Assembly: GCA_038503035.1 (NCBI GenBank) | Contig: JAVSML010024258.1 | Span: 1-64,000 of the forward strand | From: Crocodylus rhombifer | Lineage: Eukaryota > Chordata > Crocodylia > Crocodylidae | Reading direction: 5' to 3' | Length of the DNA stretch: 64,000 nt | Shown: piece after piece, positions 44,850 through 57,207 of the stretch | Position numbering within the stretch: position 1 is the first letter of the stretch | Layout of the letters: each line of letters begins with the position of its first letter | Notes under the pieces: generated by a model | The model's input: the letters and a program-made list of their open reading frames with translations, nothing else | Databases searched by the model: none | Told to the model about the DNA's origin: nothing | Program-made: the position numbers and the translations under genes

Positions 44850-46470
44850 ACTTGCAAATAATTTTTTTGCAACTATGTAGTTGGTCTAATAAAAGATAAT
44901 CATATCTACCCAAAGGCTCTAGATACAGGTCAACATTCACCCCCTCCACCCTTACCTGTTTCTCAACCATTGTCTCGTGGCATTTTCATTGCCTGATATT
45001 CTTATATATTGGCTTCTGAGATAAACCATCCTGAAAGAAAATTAAACTGGCCAGGAGCCAGGTTCGATTCCTTGTACCTCAGTACACAGCAAATACAGTC
45101 AAACTGGTAAAACCACCACTACCAGCTATCTTTTATTAGACCAACTAAAATAGTTGGAAAAATTCATTTTTGCAAGCTTTCAGGCACAAGCACCCTTGTT
45201 CAGGCAAAGAGGACGTCTGCAGATGTTTTGTTCTCTTCCTGGATGACCGAGGAAGGTGGAGGGATGGGGATGTTGACCTGTAGCTGGAGTCTTTGGGTAG
45301 ATGTTGTAGAAGTAATTAGCTTACTTGACTAGAAAAAACAGACAAAGACCAGAAGTGCTGATACTGCTTAATTCAAATGTTCTGAGATAAGGAATCTGCA
45401 TTCCTGCATGCCTTAAGTTATCTTGATATCTTGCCCTATGCATAGATAGTTTGTTTAAGTAAACTTTCTAAGTTTCTGTGTAATTTACTATTGTTTTGTT
45501 TCTCCAAGGTGTATTTTTATCTCTTTCTCTGTCTTAAATATAAATATGCTTGTAACCTTAGAGAGTCTGAGAAATCCTTTGAAACAGACAAGTGGGTGAT
45601 TCCCCTTGCTGTATGGAATTCTCCCTGTGATCACAGTATAGCCTTAAATAAAGAAAAGCTGGCTCTGTCAGTTTTGATTCAACCACAACACGAAGTTTGA
45701 TTTTTTCCACAATGTGATATCTTTTATTAGACCAGCTAAATGCTGGACAGAGTGCAGGGCCCCCAGAGCAAAGGCAAAAGTGCAGAGAGACTCAAGAAAA
45801 TACTAGTCCAAGTAGTTGGGCAAATTATTTTAAAAGCTCCATATCTGAAGCTAGGAATGTATCTGGTAGCTGTGTTGTTCTGAGACAAAAAGAAATGCAA
45901 AAATCCAGAACTCTTGGTTTAGAAATTATACTTTTTATTAGACTAACTCAGAAAACAGAAAAAAATTCTCTTTTCCTGCAAGCTTTCAGGTTCAAAGGAG
46001 GGATCTTCATGTCTCTGAGTTGTTCTGAGTTGCTCTTTGTTGTGTAGATCAGGTAGGATTCCTTCCCTGGAGGTGTCCCATGGTAAGCAGGGAAGTTTAA
46101 AAAAAATGCTTGTTCTGCAAGGAAGTTTAAAATCTAAAATTGGCTAAAATTTGGCATCTTCCATGTTTCAGGGGTGTAGTTGGTAGTCATGTTGGTCTGA
46201 GACAAAAATACATGCAAAAATCTAGAATTCTTGGTTCGCTGTCATTGATCCAGAGGGAACGTCTTCCATCTCCACCTCCCTCTGTGCAAAAATGAAGTTC
46301 ATTTGATACCTCTGGGGACTTCTTACCATCTTTAATTTTCCCAGAGTCTGATGAAGGGCCTTTGAGCCTGAAGGTTGCAGAAAAAAGAATATTTTTTATG
46401 ATTTGCTATTTGGTCTAATAACAGATATAATTTCTGAACCAGGAGTTCTAGATTTTTGCATTTCATATCT
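44850..46470. repeat. Cluster of fold-back repeats (TTGGTCTAATAAAAGATA family)
   Basis: The word TAGTTGGTCTAATAAAAGAT and its reverse recur at about 44878-44898 (forward), 45130-45150 (reverse), 45720-45737 (reverse), 45930-45945 (reverse) and 46410-46425 (forward). They sit beside CTTGCAAG/CTTTCAGG and TGTTGGTCTGAGAC words. Around 46211-46239 and 46435-46463 the ends form an imperfect inverted repeat (ATGCAAAAATCTAGAATTCT against its reverse). This looks like non-autonomous fold-back or MITE-type elements, several copies in a row. No coding capacity. Confidence 0.55.
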
Positions 46471-46753
46471 GAAGCTAGGCGCTGTCTTTTAAAAAAATGT
46501 AGATGTACACTTTAGCTGTAAAACACATAGCCCTAAAGCTAGGCTTTAAAGGCTTTGGGTATATAGATTTCATAGACATTAGGGCTGGAAAGGACCTCAG
46601 AAGATCTTCGAGTCCAGGCCCCTGCCCCAGGGGCAGGAAGTAAGCAGGGGTCATAGGATCCCAGCAAGATAAATATCCAAATGTCTCTTGAAGGTGTTCA
46701 AAGAAGGTGGTTGAGCCACCTCCAGGAGGCAGTCTATCCCAGGCCTTGGGGGC

Positions 46754-48199
46754 TCAGACAGTAAAGAAGTTCTTCCTTATGTCCAGCCTGAAATGCTCAT
46801 GGAGGAGTTTGTGACAGTTCGATCTTGTCATCCTTTGGGGTTCTCTGGTGAAGAGACGTTCCCCCAGATCCTGATGTACACCCCTTATAAACTTGTAGGT
46901 GGCCATCAGATCACCCCTGATTCTGCGCTTTCCCAGGCTGAAGAGTCCCATAGATCTCAGCCTTTCATAAGGTCTGTTTTCCTGACCTCTGATTATGCAT
47001 GTGGCTCTCCTCTGGACTCTCTCAAGCTCCTCCACATAGTTTTGAATTGTGGAACCCAAAACTGGATGCAGTACTCCAGCAGTAGCCTCACCAAAGCTGA
47101 GTAAAACGGGAGAATTACATCCTGGGATTTGCTTGAGAAGCAGCTATGGATGCAAGGCAGTGTTTTGCTCACATGAGCATCACATTGATGGTTCATGTTC
47201 ATCTTGTGGTCAATCATGACCCCCAAGTCCCTTTTGTCCATAGTGCTAGCCAGGATAGCACTGCCGAGCCTATAAGCATGATGCAGGTTTTTCTTCCCAA
47301 GGTGGAGAACCTTGCATTTTTCAGTGTCAAACACGATCAGGTTCTCATCCACCCACTTACTGAGTCTGTCAAGGTCATCCTGGATCACCCTCCTGTCCTT
47401 AGGTGTGGATGCTTTACCCCAAAGTTTGGTGTTGTCAGCAAACCTGGCCAGTCCACTTTGATACCAATGTGCACATTATTAATGAAGATGTTGAATAGTA
47501 TAGGCCCAAGGACAGAGCCTTAAGGGACCCCACTGGTCACAGCGCACCACGATGATTGACTTCCATCAACCACCACCCTCTAGGTCCAACCATGGAGCCA
47601 GCCAGTGGATCATGGTGAAGCCAAGGCCAGAGTTGGCCAGTTTTCCTAAAAGGTGACCATGGGATACCAAATCAAAAGCTTTTTTAAAGTCAAGATATAT
47701 GACATCAATCTCTTCTCCCTTGTTCCTGGTTGTAAAAGGAAATAAGATTGGTCAAGCAAGACCTACCCACAACAAACCCATGCTGGCTATCCCTCAGGAT
47801 GTTGCCATCTGCCAGTCTGTTAAGAATAGTCTCTTTGATAATCTTTTCTAAGACCTTCCCGGGGATAGAGGTCAGGCTGATGGGCCTGTAGTTTGCTAGA
47901 TCCACTTTCCTCCCTTTCTTGAAGATAGGCACCACACTGGCCTTCTTCCTATCTTTGGGAACTTCACCAGAGCACCAGGAGTTCTCAAAGATCCATGCCA
48001 GGGGCTGAGCAACAATGCTTGCCAGCTCCTTGAGTACTCTGGAGTGTAAACTATCAGGGCCGGCTAACTTGAAAGTGTCCAGCCTCTCAAACTCTTCCTT
48101 CATGAGGTATGCATTAATGGAACATAAGGAATTTTTCTCACGCGGACCTTCCCGTCCCATCACCATGGGACTGGTGAAAAACCAATACAAAGTACCCAT
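46754..48199 (-). pseudogene. CR1 ORF2 reverse transcriptase (third copy)
   Basis: Blocks in order: W-K-K/R-K-A-S-V-V-P-I-F-K-K-G (near 47920), N-Y-R-P-I-S-L-T-S-I-P-G-K, Q-H-G-F-V-V-G-R-S-C, motif A V-I-Y-L-D-F-K-K-A-F-D (near 47670-47705), then the catalytic box as F-A-D-N (near 47425-47440) where F-A-D-D is expected. The C-terminal region (46993-47388 and 46754-47059) runs from D-D-L-D-R-L to F-R-L-D-I-R-K-N-F-F. The frame changes between these pieces. The second catalytic Asp is replaced by Asn. Confidence 0.85.
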
Positions 48200-48330
48200 T
48201 TAGCAGGTTGGCTTTTTCCTGGGCATCAGTCCTCCCATCTGGTTTAGTCCAGTGATTTTCCCCTGGCTCCCCACATATCTAAAAAAGGACTTGTTATTGT
48301 CCTTGATATTTTCAGCTAGTTGGAGTTCAG

Positions 48331-49300
48331 TCACAGCCTTGGCTTTCCTGGTTCATTCCCTGCAAGTCTGGACCAGTGCAGAGTATTCCTCCTTGGAGGT
48401 GGATCCAGTTTTTCATCCTTTGTAGGTCTTCCTTTCAGGTGCAGGAGGTCTGCTAGTTCCCTGCAGAGCCAAGGGGGTTGCTGTGCCCTTTTTCTGCCTT
48501 TCCATTGAGATGGGATAGACTTTGCTGTGTATCCAGAATCACTCCCTCGATGAGGAACCACTTATTCTGAACTCCCCTGCACTTTGGGTCGTGGTCCCTT
48601 AGGGCCTTCACTGACAAGCCTCCTGAGCTTGTCAAAGTCAGCTTTCCTGAAGTCCAGGACTTCTGTATTGTTGACTGATTTGCCAGCTTTATGACAGATG
48701 GTGAAGGTGATCAGTTCATGGTCACCGTCACCCAGCTTCCCTTCGATCATTAGGTCACTGATTAGGTTGTCCCCTGTTGCCAGTATGAGGTCAAGCAACA
48801 CTTTACCTCTTCTTCATCCATGCATGAAAGAAAGCTTTGCAACCATTCAGATTTGACCAAGTGCTCTTCCCACGAGATGTCATGGGAGACTTCAATTACC
48901 CAGACAACCATGCACCGGAGCATGTGGCCTCAGCCAATTACCTGGCTAACTCTTGGTCAAGCTCTTGATCCTGGGTAGGAGGTCTGTAGTAGACACCCAT
49001 CATTGTGTCCCTTGTACCATGTTCCCCATGGATTTTAACCCAGAGTGTCTCCAGTCATCCACCCTGGGTGCCAATGTCAGCTTGCAGGGACACATAGATT
49101 TCTTTGACATAGAGAGCTATACCACCACCCTTTCTGTCCACTCGATCTCTCCTGTACATCCTGTACAGGGTATAGCCATCTATACCTCTGGCCCAGTCAT
49201 GGGTGGAGTCCCACCAGGTCTCTGTTATCCCTATGACATCATAATTATTTGTGTTAAGGAGGAGGACAAGTTCCTCCTGTTTATTCCCCAAGCTCCTGGC
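48331..49300 (-). pseudogene. CR1 ORF2 endonuclease and linker (third copy)
   Basis: The N-terminal endonuclease block I-G-I-T-E-T-W-W-D-S-T-H-D-W (near 49205-49245) keeps the glutamate. D-G-Y-T-L-Y-R-M-Y-R-R-D-R follows. The C-terminal block D-H-E-L-I-T-F (near 48710-48725) keeps Asp-His. The middle, where G-D-F-N should be, is disrupted near 48880-48960. The linker (48331-48561) resembles 41560-41800 of the second copy. Multiple frames, non-functional. Confidence 0.8.
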
Positions 49301-49793
49301 ATTTGTGTACGAGCATGCAAGTGTCCCTTTGGGGGCCCTTGCCTTGCCTACAGATTGTTCCAGGGCTGGGGTAGGGGTGGGCTCGTTTAAATGCCTTGGC
49401 CTGCTGGCTTTGCAAGGGTTGCTCAGTGGGTCAACAGTGGCAGTAGTCCCCTCATCCCCTGGTGGGCTTAATTAAAAGCCTGGTGGCATAGGTCAGCCAG
49501 TCTGGCTGAGAAAAGCCTCCTCCCCAGCAGACAGAGGTGGAGGCCCTCCCTTCCTGGCATCTCACTGCCTCTCTTACCAAGTAGTGGACTGTAGTCATGG
49601 AAGCAAAAGCCTTCACGATGACACTAGTCTTGGTTTACTACCTCAGTTCTCCTCTCCCTCCTCAGCCCATATCCTGGAACTGGGAAGATTGAGGAAAACA
49701 CCACCTGCACCCCCAACCCCTTAAGCCCCACTCCCAAATCCCTATAGTGCTTCATGACCTGGAGCCTGCACGGGGAGCATATGATACCCGGTA

Positions 49794-51515
49794 CCCAATC
49801 ACCTTGCCCACTCCCCGTCTGCTACATCTAGTTACATTTAATTCATATACTTAAGATTTTTGTAAGCCCTTACAAAATTTTACAAAGGATTTACTTAAGA
49901 ATGTCACCTGGGATACTTGAGCATAAGATAGCAGGCTCCAGAAGAAAAATACAAGTTCACTAAATTCCTACTGCTCTGCTCACTTAACCCTACAGAGAAA
50001 TGCACACACAATTTTGGAATAAAATCGCATAGTAATATCAATAGTCCTGCGACTCTTTTGCTTGTGGTAAATTAAAGGTGGGAAAATTCACATAAGGCTA
50101 TAAAATATACCTTGACATTATGATAAATCATTTTTTTCAGATTAAGTACCCGGTCTACAGCTGCTAACCTTTGATAAAAATCCTTGCAAGTCTTTCATAT
50201 AATTTCCTGTCACTGACATGTAAAGAGTAAAACATATAAAAAAAAGAACATTAATACACATGAATGGAAATATGAACATGTCTCCAAGTGGTATTAATTA
50301 GTCACATGCTGAATACATTTTGAAAGACTTCCCAGCTACACTGCTCTCCTTTGCTTATATATGAAAGTTCTTTCCAGTGAATGCAAGATGATTTGTACAT
50401 AGGCAACTGACCACACAGATTATGAATCCCATATGCACACTGTGGCACAGTGACTCGTGTGAATTATTATGACAGCTACTCAACTGCTCAGTCAGTGTCT
50501 TTTGTAAATGCAGCCCCTGTATATTAAACCTGGCCCTCAGGTTTATTTAAAATAAAATAAAAACACTAAAATAAAAAATAAAATAAAAAGAACTAGGGAT
50601 GTGACAAATGATATTCAATTTGCAAAGTCAATAAAAACTAGATATATTGGACTAGAAAGGAACCCCCATGGTCATTAACTCCAGTCCACCTTCTAAAGCA
50701 GGCAATCACTTTATATAACCCCATTTACAAATGTATCCAGTGCCATCTGAAAATCACTTCACTTTTCTTGGCCCCACAATTCCTATTGAAATGCTGGTCT
50801 AAAACCTAACTCTGTGCACCTAGAAATGGTCTCGAATATTCCTCAGTGAGAATACTTGTAGAGAAACATTATTGGAATCTGATCCAATGTTTGATAAGCA
50901 CCTGAAGGTTTCTCTGTCATACAAGGACATTTTAGATACTGGTTTAACAGCTTTTAAATCAACTGTACTTGGCATTTCCTGGAATATAAGTGAAAGTGAC
51001 AAATGGGGGGGGGGGAAAGGAGATGTAACCAAAAATAAAACCAAAATGTTGTAAACTAAAATAAATCTGGTTCTTGTTTAACATTCAGATTTTAATTTAA
51101 TAAAACCAGCTTCCCAAGCCAAAATAAAAATATGACTTTTGACAGTCTTAAAAATCCAAGAGGTACAGGGCTGTAAAGTATTCAGCTTGAAATAAAGATT
51201 AAAATCTTACTAAATTAATCCTTTCATATTAGATTTTCCCCACTTTAAGTCTCAGATACTATCTTTACACCTGCAACATCTGACTTTATTTGGAAGCCTT
51301 CATAACACAAAGCTTAAACAGACAATCTGGGAAGGAGAGGAACTAATTCTGGTGGAGTTTATTTTGGATTGGTCTGGAAATCAGTAATTTTTACCTCCTG
51401 CTACAAGGGCTCATGTTTTCTCCTATGTGACAGCCACAGATGACCCATTTAAAAAATCCAACAACAAAAAGGATAACATCAGGGTTGCTTAAAAGGAGCA
51501 CAAGTTATTATAAAT
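49794..51515. other. AT-rich non-coding stretch
   Basis: AAAATAAAA-type simple sequence at 50548-50590 and a run of 11 G near 51006-51016. 50640-50830 (containing GGACTAGAAAGGAACC and TCCAGTCCACC) may be a strongly decayed CR1 3' end on the minus strand. No genes recognised. Confidence 0.4.
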
Positions 51516-51519
51516 AGAG

Positions 51520-51995
51520 CTCACTGGCCAACTTTGTGGATGACACCAAGTTATGGGGGAGTGAGGTCATGGTTGCAGATAGGCTGCAGATACAGGTGGA
51601 CCTGGACAGGTGGACCTGGACAGGCTAGAGAGTTGGGTGAATCAGAACCAGATGAAATTCAATACTCAGAAGTGTAAAGTGCTCCATCTGGGGGCAAACA
51701 ACCCTCAACATACCTACAGGCTCAGTGGCAACAACTTGACTTGCACGATGGCCAAAATGGACCTAGAGGTAATTACTGACCATTGCATGAACATGAGCCA
51801 TCAGTGCGATGCTGTAGCCAGCAGGGCAAACAACCCCCTGGCATGCATTAAGAGAGGCATCTCATGTAAAACCAAGGAAATGGTTCTTCCACTGTACTCA
51901 GCACAATTGTCTTTCCTGTCTAGTGCAGAGGGGCTGGACCCAGTGATCTTGCAAGGTCCCTTCCAGCCCCTAATAATCTATGAATCTATTAATAA
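51520..51995 (+). mobile_element. Short 5'-truncated CR1 with internal deletion
   Basis: On the plus strand it begins exactly at the RT catalytic box (A-N-F-V-D-D-T-K-L-W-G, about 51522-51555). It continues through L-D-R-L-E-S-W-V-N-Q-N and K-C-K-V-L-H-L-G to V-L-P-L-Y-S-A (near 51900), then jumps to the CR1 3' end (GCTGGACCCAGTGATC...) and finishes with AATCTATGAATCTATT (51975-51992). About 0.6-0.7 kb of the ORF2 C-terminus is missing compared with the other copies. A different subgroup from the 13, 41 and 46 kb copies. Confidence 0.85.
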
Positions 51996-52039
51996 ATTAG
52001 GATATAGTGGTATTGTTGGACAGAAGGGAATATAATGTT

Positions 52040-52400
52040 TCCCAGTGGAACCAATGTTCCCCAGCTGGCACTGGAAGGTGGGGCAGGTGGATTGGAGACC
52101 CTCCCCCCGGGGTGAATGAATTGAGGCAGGATCCAATCCAACTGCCCCACCCTCCAGTGTCAGCTGAAAAAAACCCAGACCAAACCCTCTCCTCTTCCCT
52201 TTCCTGCCTTATGTTCCAGGAAATGGTCAGGAACCCTCATGCAATGAGGGTTGAGATTTTCATGGGATTGGGCCCTTTTAAAGGGCTTTGCAGCCATGTA
52301 CTTCTGTTTGGTCATGGCTGTAGAGCAATTTTAGGGGGCAGATCAAGTGAAAAACATTTCTGTCTTCACTTTAAGTGCCCAAATCCTTTTGGCTAAATGA
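52040..52400 (+). repeat. Structured interspersed repeat, copy 2
   Basis: Resembles 10165-10300. The palindrome here is GGGCCCTTT, one base, AAAGGGCTT (52270-52288), where copy 1 has GAGCACTTT/AAAGTGCTC. The larger stem (GCAGCCATG near 52290-52298 with CATGGCTGT near 52313-52321) is kept. The left part has paired CCCCACC/GGTGGGG and GGATTGGA/TCCAATCC words (52077-52155), which suggests a larger fold. Confidence 0.5.
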
Positions 52401-54700
52401 ACTTAGGGCTTTCTGGAAATCTGTACTAAAAGATGGGCAGCCAAAGAAAAAAAATTACTTTTTGGATAACTTTAGGAAAAAGAAAGGTTTTATAAGAATC
52501 TCCACAGTTCATTAATTCAATAGTACCAGCAACAATGCATTCTCCTATCCACTGGGAAAAGACTCCAAAAATACTAGCTTATAAATAGGAGTACCATCAA
52601 GGCTTTGGTAATATACAATACCTAGACAAGCTGCTCTCAATTATTTTGAACCATTTGAGAACTTGGTAGTTGAAAGCAAGTTATTGGGACTGAAACACCT
52701 TAAATGCTGCAACCAATCTGCCATTGTATTCCTAAACCAGATTTGTCATTCTCAGTAATAAGATGTGATCAGAAATTTGAGCTTGGTTCAAAAAACAAAC
52801 TCAAAAATTAAAGTCTGGCTAGCTGAGATGTCACATTACTTCTGATTCTCTGATGGTTTACAGATTCTTCTCCTGGCCAGCAAATAAAAAGTTAATACCT
52901 TTTCCCGTCGTACTGAGAAAGCCCAGAGCAATTTGTCTTCACTAAAAAGACATCCAAAAAGGTTTAGATTGCTGTGGCAAAAATTGCTGAGTGTGATACT
53001 GCTCAAGTGGAGTAAGGAGAACATGAAGGGTCCTTTAGTCAGCAACCATATGCTATATAATTTATGTTCACCCAGCAACACAGCCTGTAAATTCAATTAA
53101 AAGGATTAGGTAAATTGAGTATGAAACCACAGTTTTGCTATATTGGCAGTAAACTTAAGTGACCTACTGTAACAGGCCCACACTGCCCAAACAGCATGTG
53201 TGAGGTCCACTAGTGCTACAACTGGTCTACTTAAAGGCTTCCCCAGTCCCTACTCCACCTCCAATCCCGCCTGCCATACCTTGATCTTAATGTAAAGTTC
53301 TTAAAATTTGGAGGCTGCCAACAGGATGAGGGATGACCACTTCCAGGTGCTCTAGTGCAGTACACAGTCTTCCAGATTTTCATGCTGTCCTCCATAGAAG
53401 TCAACCCTCATAGGACTACCTCCCAATTCAAATCTTAAGGACACTAATTGTGATCTCCTGCCTGCCCCATAGTCACGCCCATGTCTTGCAGGTGTTATCA
53501 AATATCATGCTTAGGGGGCTTTTGACCTTACTAATGTCTGACCTATCATGGCCTCCAAACACTTGTTGGAGTTTTGGCTGTGCTCTAGCCTCCACATCTT
53601 TTGTCTACCTGGGCTTTTTCCATGGAAGGCCCACTTAGTCTGGCCTGCCTTAGGAGCTCCAGTGCACCCAGTGTACAGCCTTTCTCTGGCCTTTGCCCTG
53701 TCCTGGCAGGGCACTCCACTGGTGCCTTACTGTGGCCTCAACGCTCCCCAATAGCCACAATCCTTGTCCATCTGAATAAGTCCAACAGAAATGCAGGCTG
53801 CCACCTTCCATAAACCTCTCCCTTTCCCAGGATTCAATACATCAGAGTCAAAGCTCACAAAAAGAGGAGAAAAGGAAAAAAAGGAACACTGCTGCTTTAA
53901 GGACAATCCTCTTACTTGTAGCATCAGTGTCACAGGCTGGGTTGGGCCACCATTGACAATGTCCTCTCACAGGTTGCTGTGTCCCAACTACTGAAGTTCC
54001 TAAACAGCCCTAAGAAACCTTGCTCCCCTGCTGGCTGGAACTTTCACTTCCTCCCCTCCCCTCTGCCCAGCTTCTGGCCAGGTTTTAAGCATCCAAGGGC
54101 ACTCTCAGCTGACCATTCACCTGCCTTACTCCCTTTTCACAGGAAGTCTCATCTTTTAATTAACTGATAGCACTCCTACTGGTAGTTGCATTTTCTTGAA
54201 GGTATTAGGGTCCTGGCTCACTGCTGCAGGTCATCTCCAGGCTCCTGCCTCTCTCTCTCTCTTTCTCTTCCTGCCCTCAGCTGAGTAACAGGTTTAGGGT
54301 CCCCTGTTATACCTACATACAAAAAGTAATCTTCAATGTTATTCTTTGATATTCAACAGGTAATGTTGAATAATAACTTGTTCTTTGCATATCTTCAATA
54401 TTACTTTCCTAAATTGTTTGACTGACTTTTCTTGGAAATGTCTTGAGATAAATTTGTAGTCTTGTAATGTGTTTGCTAACCTTGCAAAGCCCATACATTA
54501 TGTATTATTCTGCTGAATCCTCTTCAACCCTTGCTGAGAAACAAAAGAAGTATGGAATCTTTATTGAAAAAATATGAAAGCCTGTGTAATGTTGAGAACA
54601 GTGGACCATGAGTCAGACCTGTATTTTAAAGACAAAAATATTAACTCTGACTTTTATGAAAAAGATTTCACACTTGTTCCAGTTTTCTTAATTGTTAATT
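52401..54700. other. Non-coding stretch
   Basis: Nothing recognised. 53200-54180 is locally GC-richer with several open frames that lack motifs, and a CT run is at 54247-54262. Confidence 0.4.
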
Positions 54701-54916
54701 AGGAAAAAGCAGCTACATTCCTGGAAAGAAGCTCCTGGGTCATCCAGTCCATCCTTGTCATACAACCATGCCATGTGACCTTTTTAATCAATCAATCAAG
54801 TTCTACCTTAAATCACACTAAGAGTTTTTATCCACTTTTCCAATTGGATTTCTCTTCTCCTTCCTAGCATGAATGTATTCATGGCCAATTACACTCACTT
54901 GCTTGTGCTAACCAGC
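54700..54916 (-). mobile_element. Ancient CR1, left fragment
   Basis: TGGAAAGAAGCTCCTGGGTC...CATCCAGTCC (54720-54755) has the form of a diverged CR1 3' end on the minus strand. It is interrupted at 54916 by the hAT copy. The likely continuation is at 63477-64000. Confidence 0.45.
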
Positions 54917-55139
54917 TAGGCTTGTGTGAGTCAGCAGTGATCTGATCCAGCTTCAGATCCGACTGTTTCTGATGGCCATGATCCGATCCAGAGCTCCAGA
55001 TCAGTTTGCTGTTTCGATCCGTCCAAAGCGGCACCGAAGATTTGGAGCCGCCTTGGAGATCCAACCATAGGTTATAATGGGGGATGAATGAAATATCTAT
55101 AACGTTGTTATTTTAGCTCTGGTCTGTGTGCAATTTGCA

Positions 55140-55690
55140 GAGATGCTAGCACCTGGTAAGGTCACAAAGCCTACCAAATGTTAAGAAGCTTGGTGCATGG
55201 GTTTTGGGGAAACGCACCCCAAATACTTGAAACAAAACTCCTGTCACATCTATGTATTACACCACAGGAGGCTGAAAACTGCAGGAATGCTATCCCCTGG
55301 TGAGGTCACAAAGGCTGCCAAGTTTCAAGAAGATCAGTGCAGGAGCTTGGGGGGAACTGGACCCCAAGCTGCTGACAGGCAAAACTCATGACGCAAATGA
55401 CTCCGTGTGTGTTAAGGTGCAGTGGGTGGAAAACTGCAGGAATACTAGTCCCTGGTGAGACCACAAAGCCTTCCAGCTGTATGTGTCCTAGTGCAGGCCT
55501 GAGTGCTGGGCCCTGCCAGGCCACAAAACCTGTCAGCTCTATGTGTCTCATTGGGGGAGTCTGTCATCCGGGGTCCTGAATCCCAAGCTGCTGACAGGCA
55601 AAACTCATCATGTGGGTGGGTAACATTGTGTGTGTGTTAAGGTGCACACTTCCTGGCGCTGGGACCTCTGCACAACATGGCAGTGTGCCC
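55140..55690 (-). repeat. Subterminal tandem repeats of hAT copy 2
   Basis: Units with GCAAAACTCAT(G/C)A and GAAAACTGCAGGAAT(G/A)CTA recur near 55235, 55380 and 55597. They correspond in reverse to 39440-40290 of copy 1. Confidence 0.65.
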
Positions 55691-55984
55691 CACTGAGGCC
55701 TCCCCCTCCCCTACAGCCTCAGGCCCCATCCTCCACTTTATGTGACAATAGGTAAAATAACTTAGCTGGTTCAACACCAGTCGCATCAGCAGCAGCATCA
55801 AAGGTACCCAAACGAAACTGTCACAGAGCCTTTCTTTTTATAAAGGAATTGACAGCAAGAAGTAAAAAAGTTGTGTTGTGTTGGACATATGATGTTATTC
55901 ATGGTGTGTGATGGCTTATCTTGTGTTTTTATGTTAATATGTGTATTGTGAAAAAGAGAGTACTTAAAAAAATGCATCTTTGGA

Positions 55985-56350
55985 AGCTTTAGGGTTCAAA
56001 ACCCCTTTGTCAGGCTGAGGAAGTACCTGCAGTTGGTCCTGGATGGAAGCAATAGTAAAAAAGCCAGAGGCTGGCCTGGCCCACAATACAGGCAAGAAAG
56101 CCAATCAGTGAAAGTGGAAATGGAGGCATTAGGGGGTGAGGGACAGGCTGGGGTGAGGGTTAAGGTGGAAAGGGGAATGTAGCAGCTCAGGTAAAAGTGC
56201 AGAGGTGCCTGGGGTGTCAGATGTCCGGCAGGTCGCAGTGTGCCAGAACTCCACTGTCTATACTGAGTCCATGAGTTTGTGTACCTACTACTTAGGAGGC
56301 TGATGAAGTGCAGTTCATTGGCCCGGCTCTGAAAAGTGGTTTGTACATTC
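55985..56350 (+). repeat. Long inverted repeat, left arm (hAT copy 2)
   Basis: Reverse complement of 57208-57545. Shares TTTGTCAGGCTGAGGAAGTA and GCCAGAGGCTGGCCTGGC with the copy 1 arms. Confidence 0.85.
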
Positions 56351-56455
56351 AAACAAGCACCTAACCTCATCACCAGAACTGAAACAAACTTCCTCCTGCT
56401 CAAAACACAAAACCTGCCAAGTATCTCCGGTCCGCCCACAAACTGCACACCAGAA

Positions 56456-57086
56456 TGATGTAAAAATCACGGTTCATTTCTTTGGAGGCTCATGAATAAT
56501 AATCCTTTAGGCACACATTGTTGGTAATCACAAAAGGTATATATTTGCAAATAGGGTCAGAGAGAGAAGACAAAAGACCACACTCTCTGCCCGCGGGGAA
56601 CACTTCTCAGCAGGCTTTTATCCCCTCTCTCCTGAGCACGTGTACAGAAGCAGGAACTCTTACAACTCATTTCCGGTTCATACAAACATATATGAAATGA
56701 CGTCACGTCATCCATCGTATGTGCATTATAATTAACTACTTAAGTATGCGGGGCGGATAGGCTTATATGTATTAGCTAATTGCGCTTGCTCAGAAAGTAC
56801 TTCAGGTTACAAAAAGTTCAAACCCAAGGACAAGATGGCAATTACTCTTATCTTGCCTGAGAAGTGTAGGGGGCATGAAAGGAAGTGTGATTTAGTGTAA
56901 CAAAGAGATAGTAAATTTGCAGAACAAAGAGAGAGTGATATCTTAATACAAAGAGCCCTTAGTAGCTTCTCCTCCAACTCCTCCAACTCCTCCAACCCCC
57001 TCCTTCTTCCATCAGGGAGAGCTGGCAGCTGTGCTGTTCATTCTAACAACACTATTGATAATGCATTTTTAATAATATTTCTAACA
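56456..57086 (-). mobile_element. Solo LTR, copy 2 (631 bp, minus strand)
   Basis: In its own sense it starts TGTTAGAAATATT and ends TTTTTACATCA. The target duplication AGAA is at 56452-56455 and 57087-57090. A TATA box (GATAAAAGCC on the minus strand) lies near 56616-56625. It is inserted in the spacer of the hAT long inverted repeat; the uninterrupted counterpart is in hAT copy 1 near 38475-38495. Same family as 42944-43535, slightly longer. Confidence 0.88.
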
Positions 57087-57207
57087 AGAATCTACCAAAG
57101 ACAACAACACCCAAATATGTGTGGGGGCACATTCTTCACCATAAAAACCACTCTACAGCCAGTCTCTAAGGCCTGATCCTGAGAGGGAACAAATTACAAT
57201 TGAAACC

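Larger units (their letters stand above)
46564..49793 (-). mobile_element. CR1 LINE, long copy, minus strand
   Basis: The 3' end at 46564 has the same ATTTCATAGACATTAGGGCTGG-type start (plus-strand view) as the other group members. It covers the 3' UTR, RT, linker and endonuclease, and a short ORF1 trace at 49660-49790 with an internal deletion relative to the copy at 43.6 kb. Frames are broken in at least six places. Flanks were not checked for target duplications, which CR1 usually lacks. Confidence 0.88.

Noticed and set aside
53450..54170. GC-richer block with several open frames that might be exons
   Set aside because: No conserved motif, no consistent splice signals and no frame preference. 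Left as non-coding.
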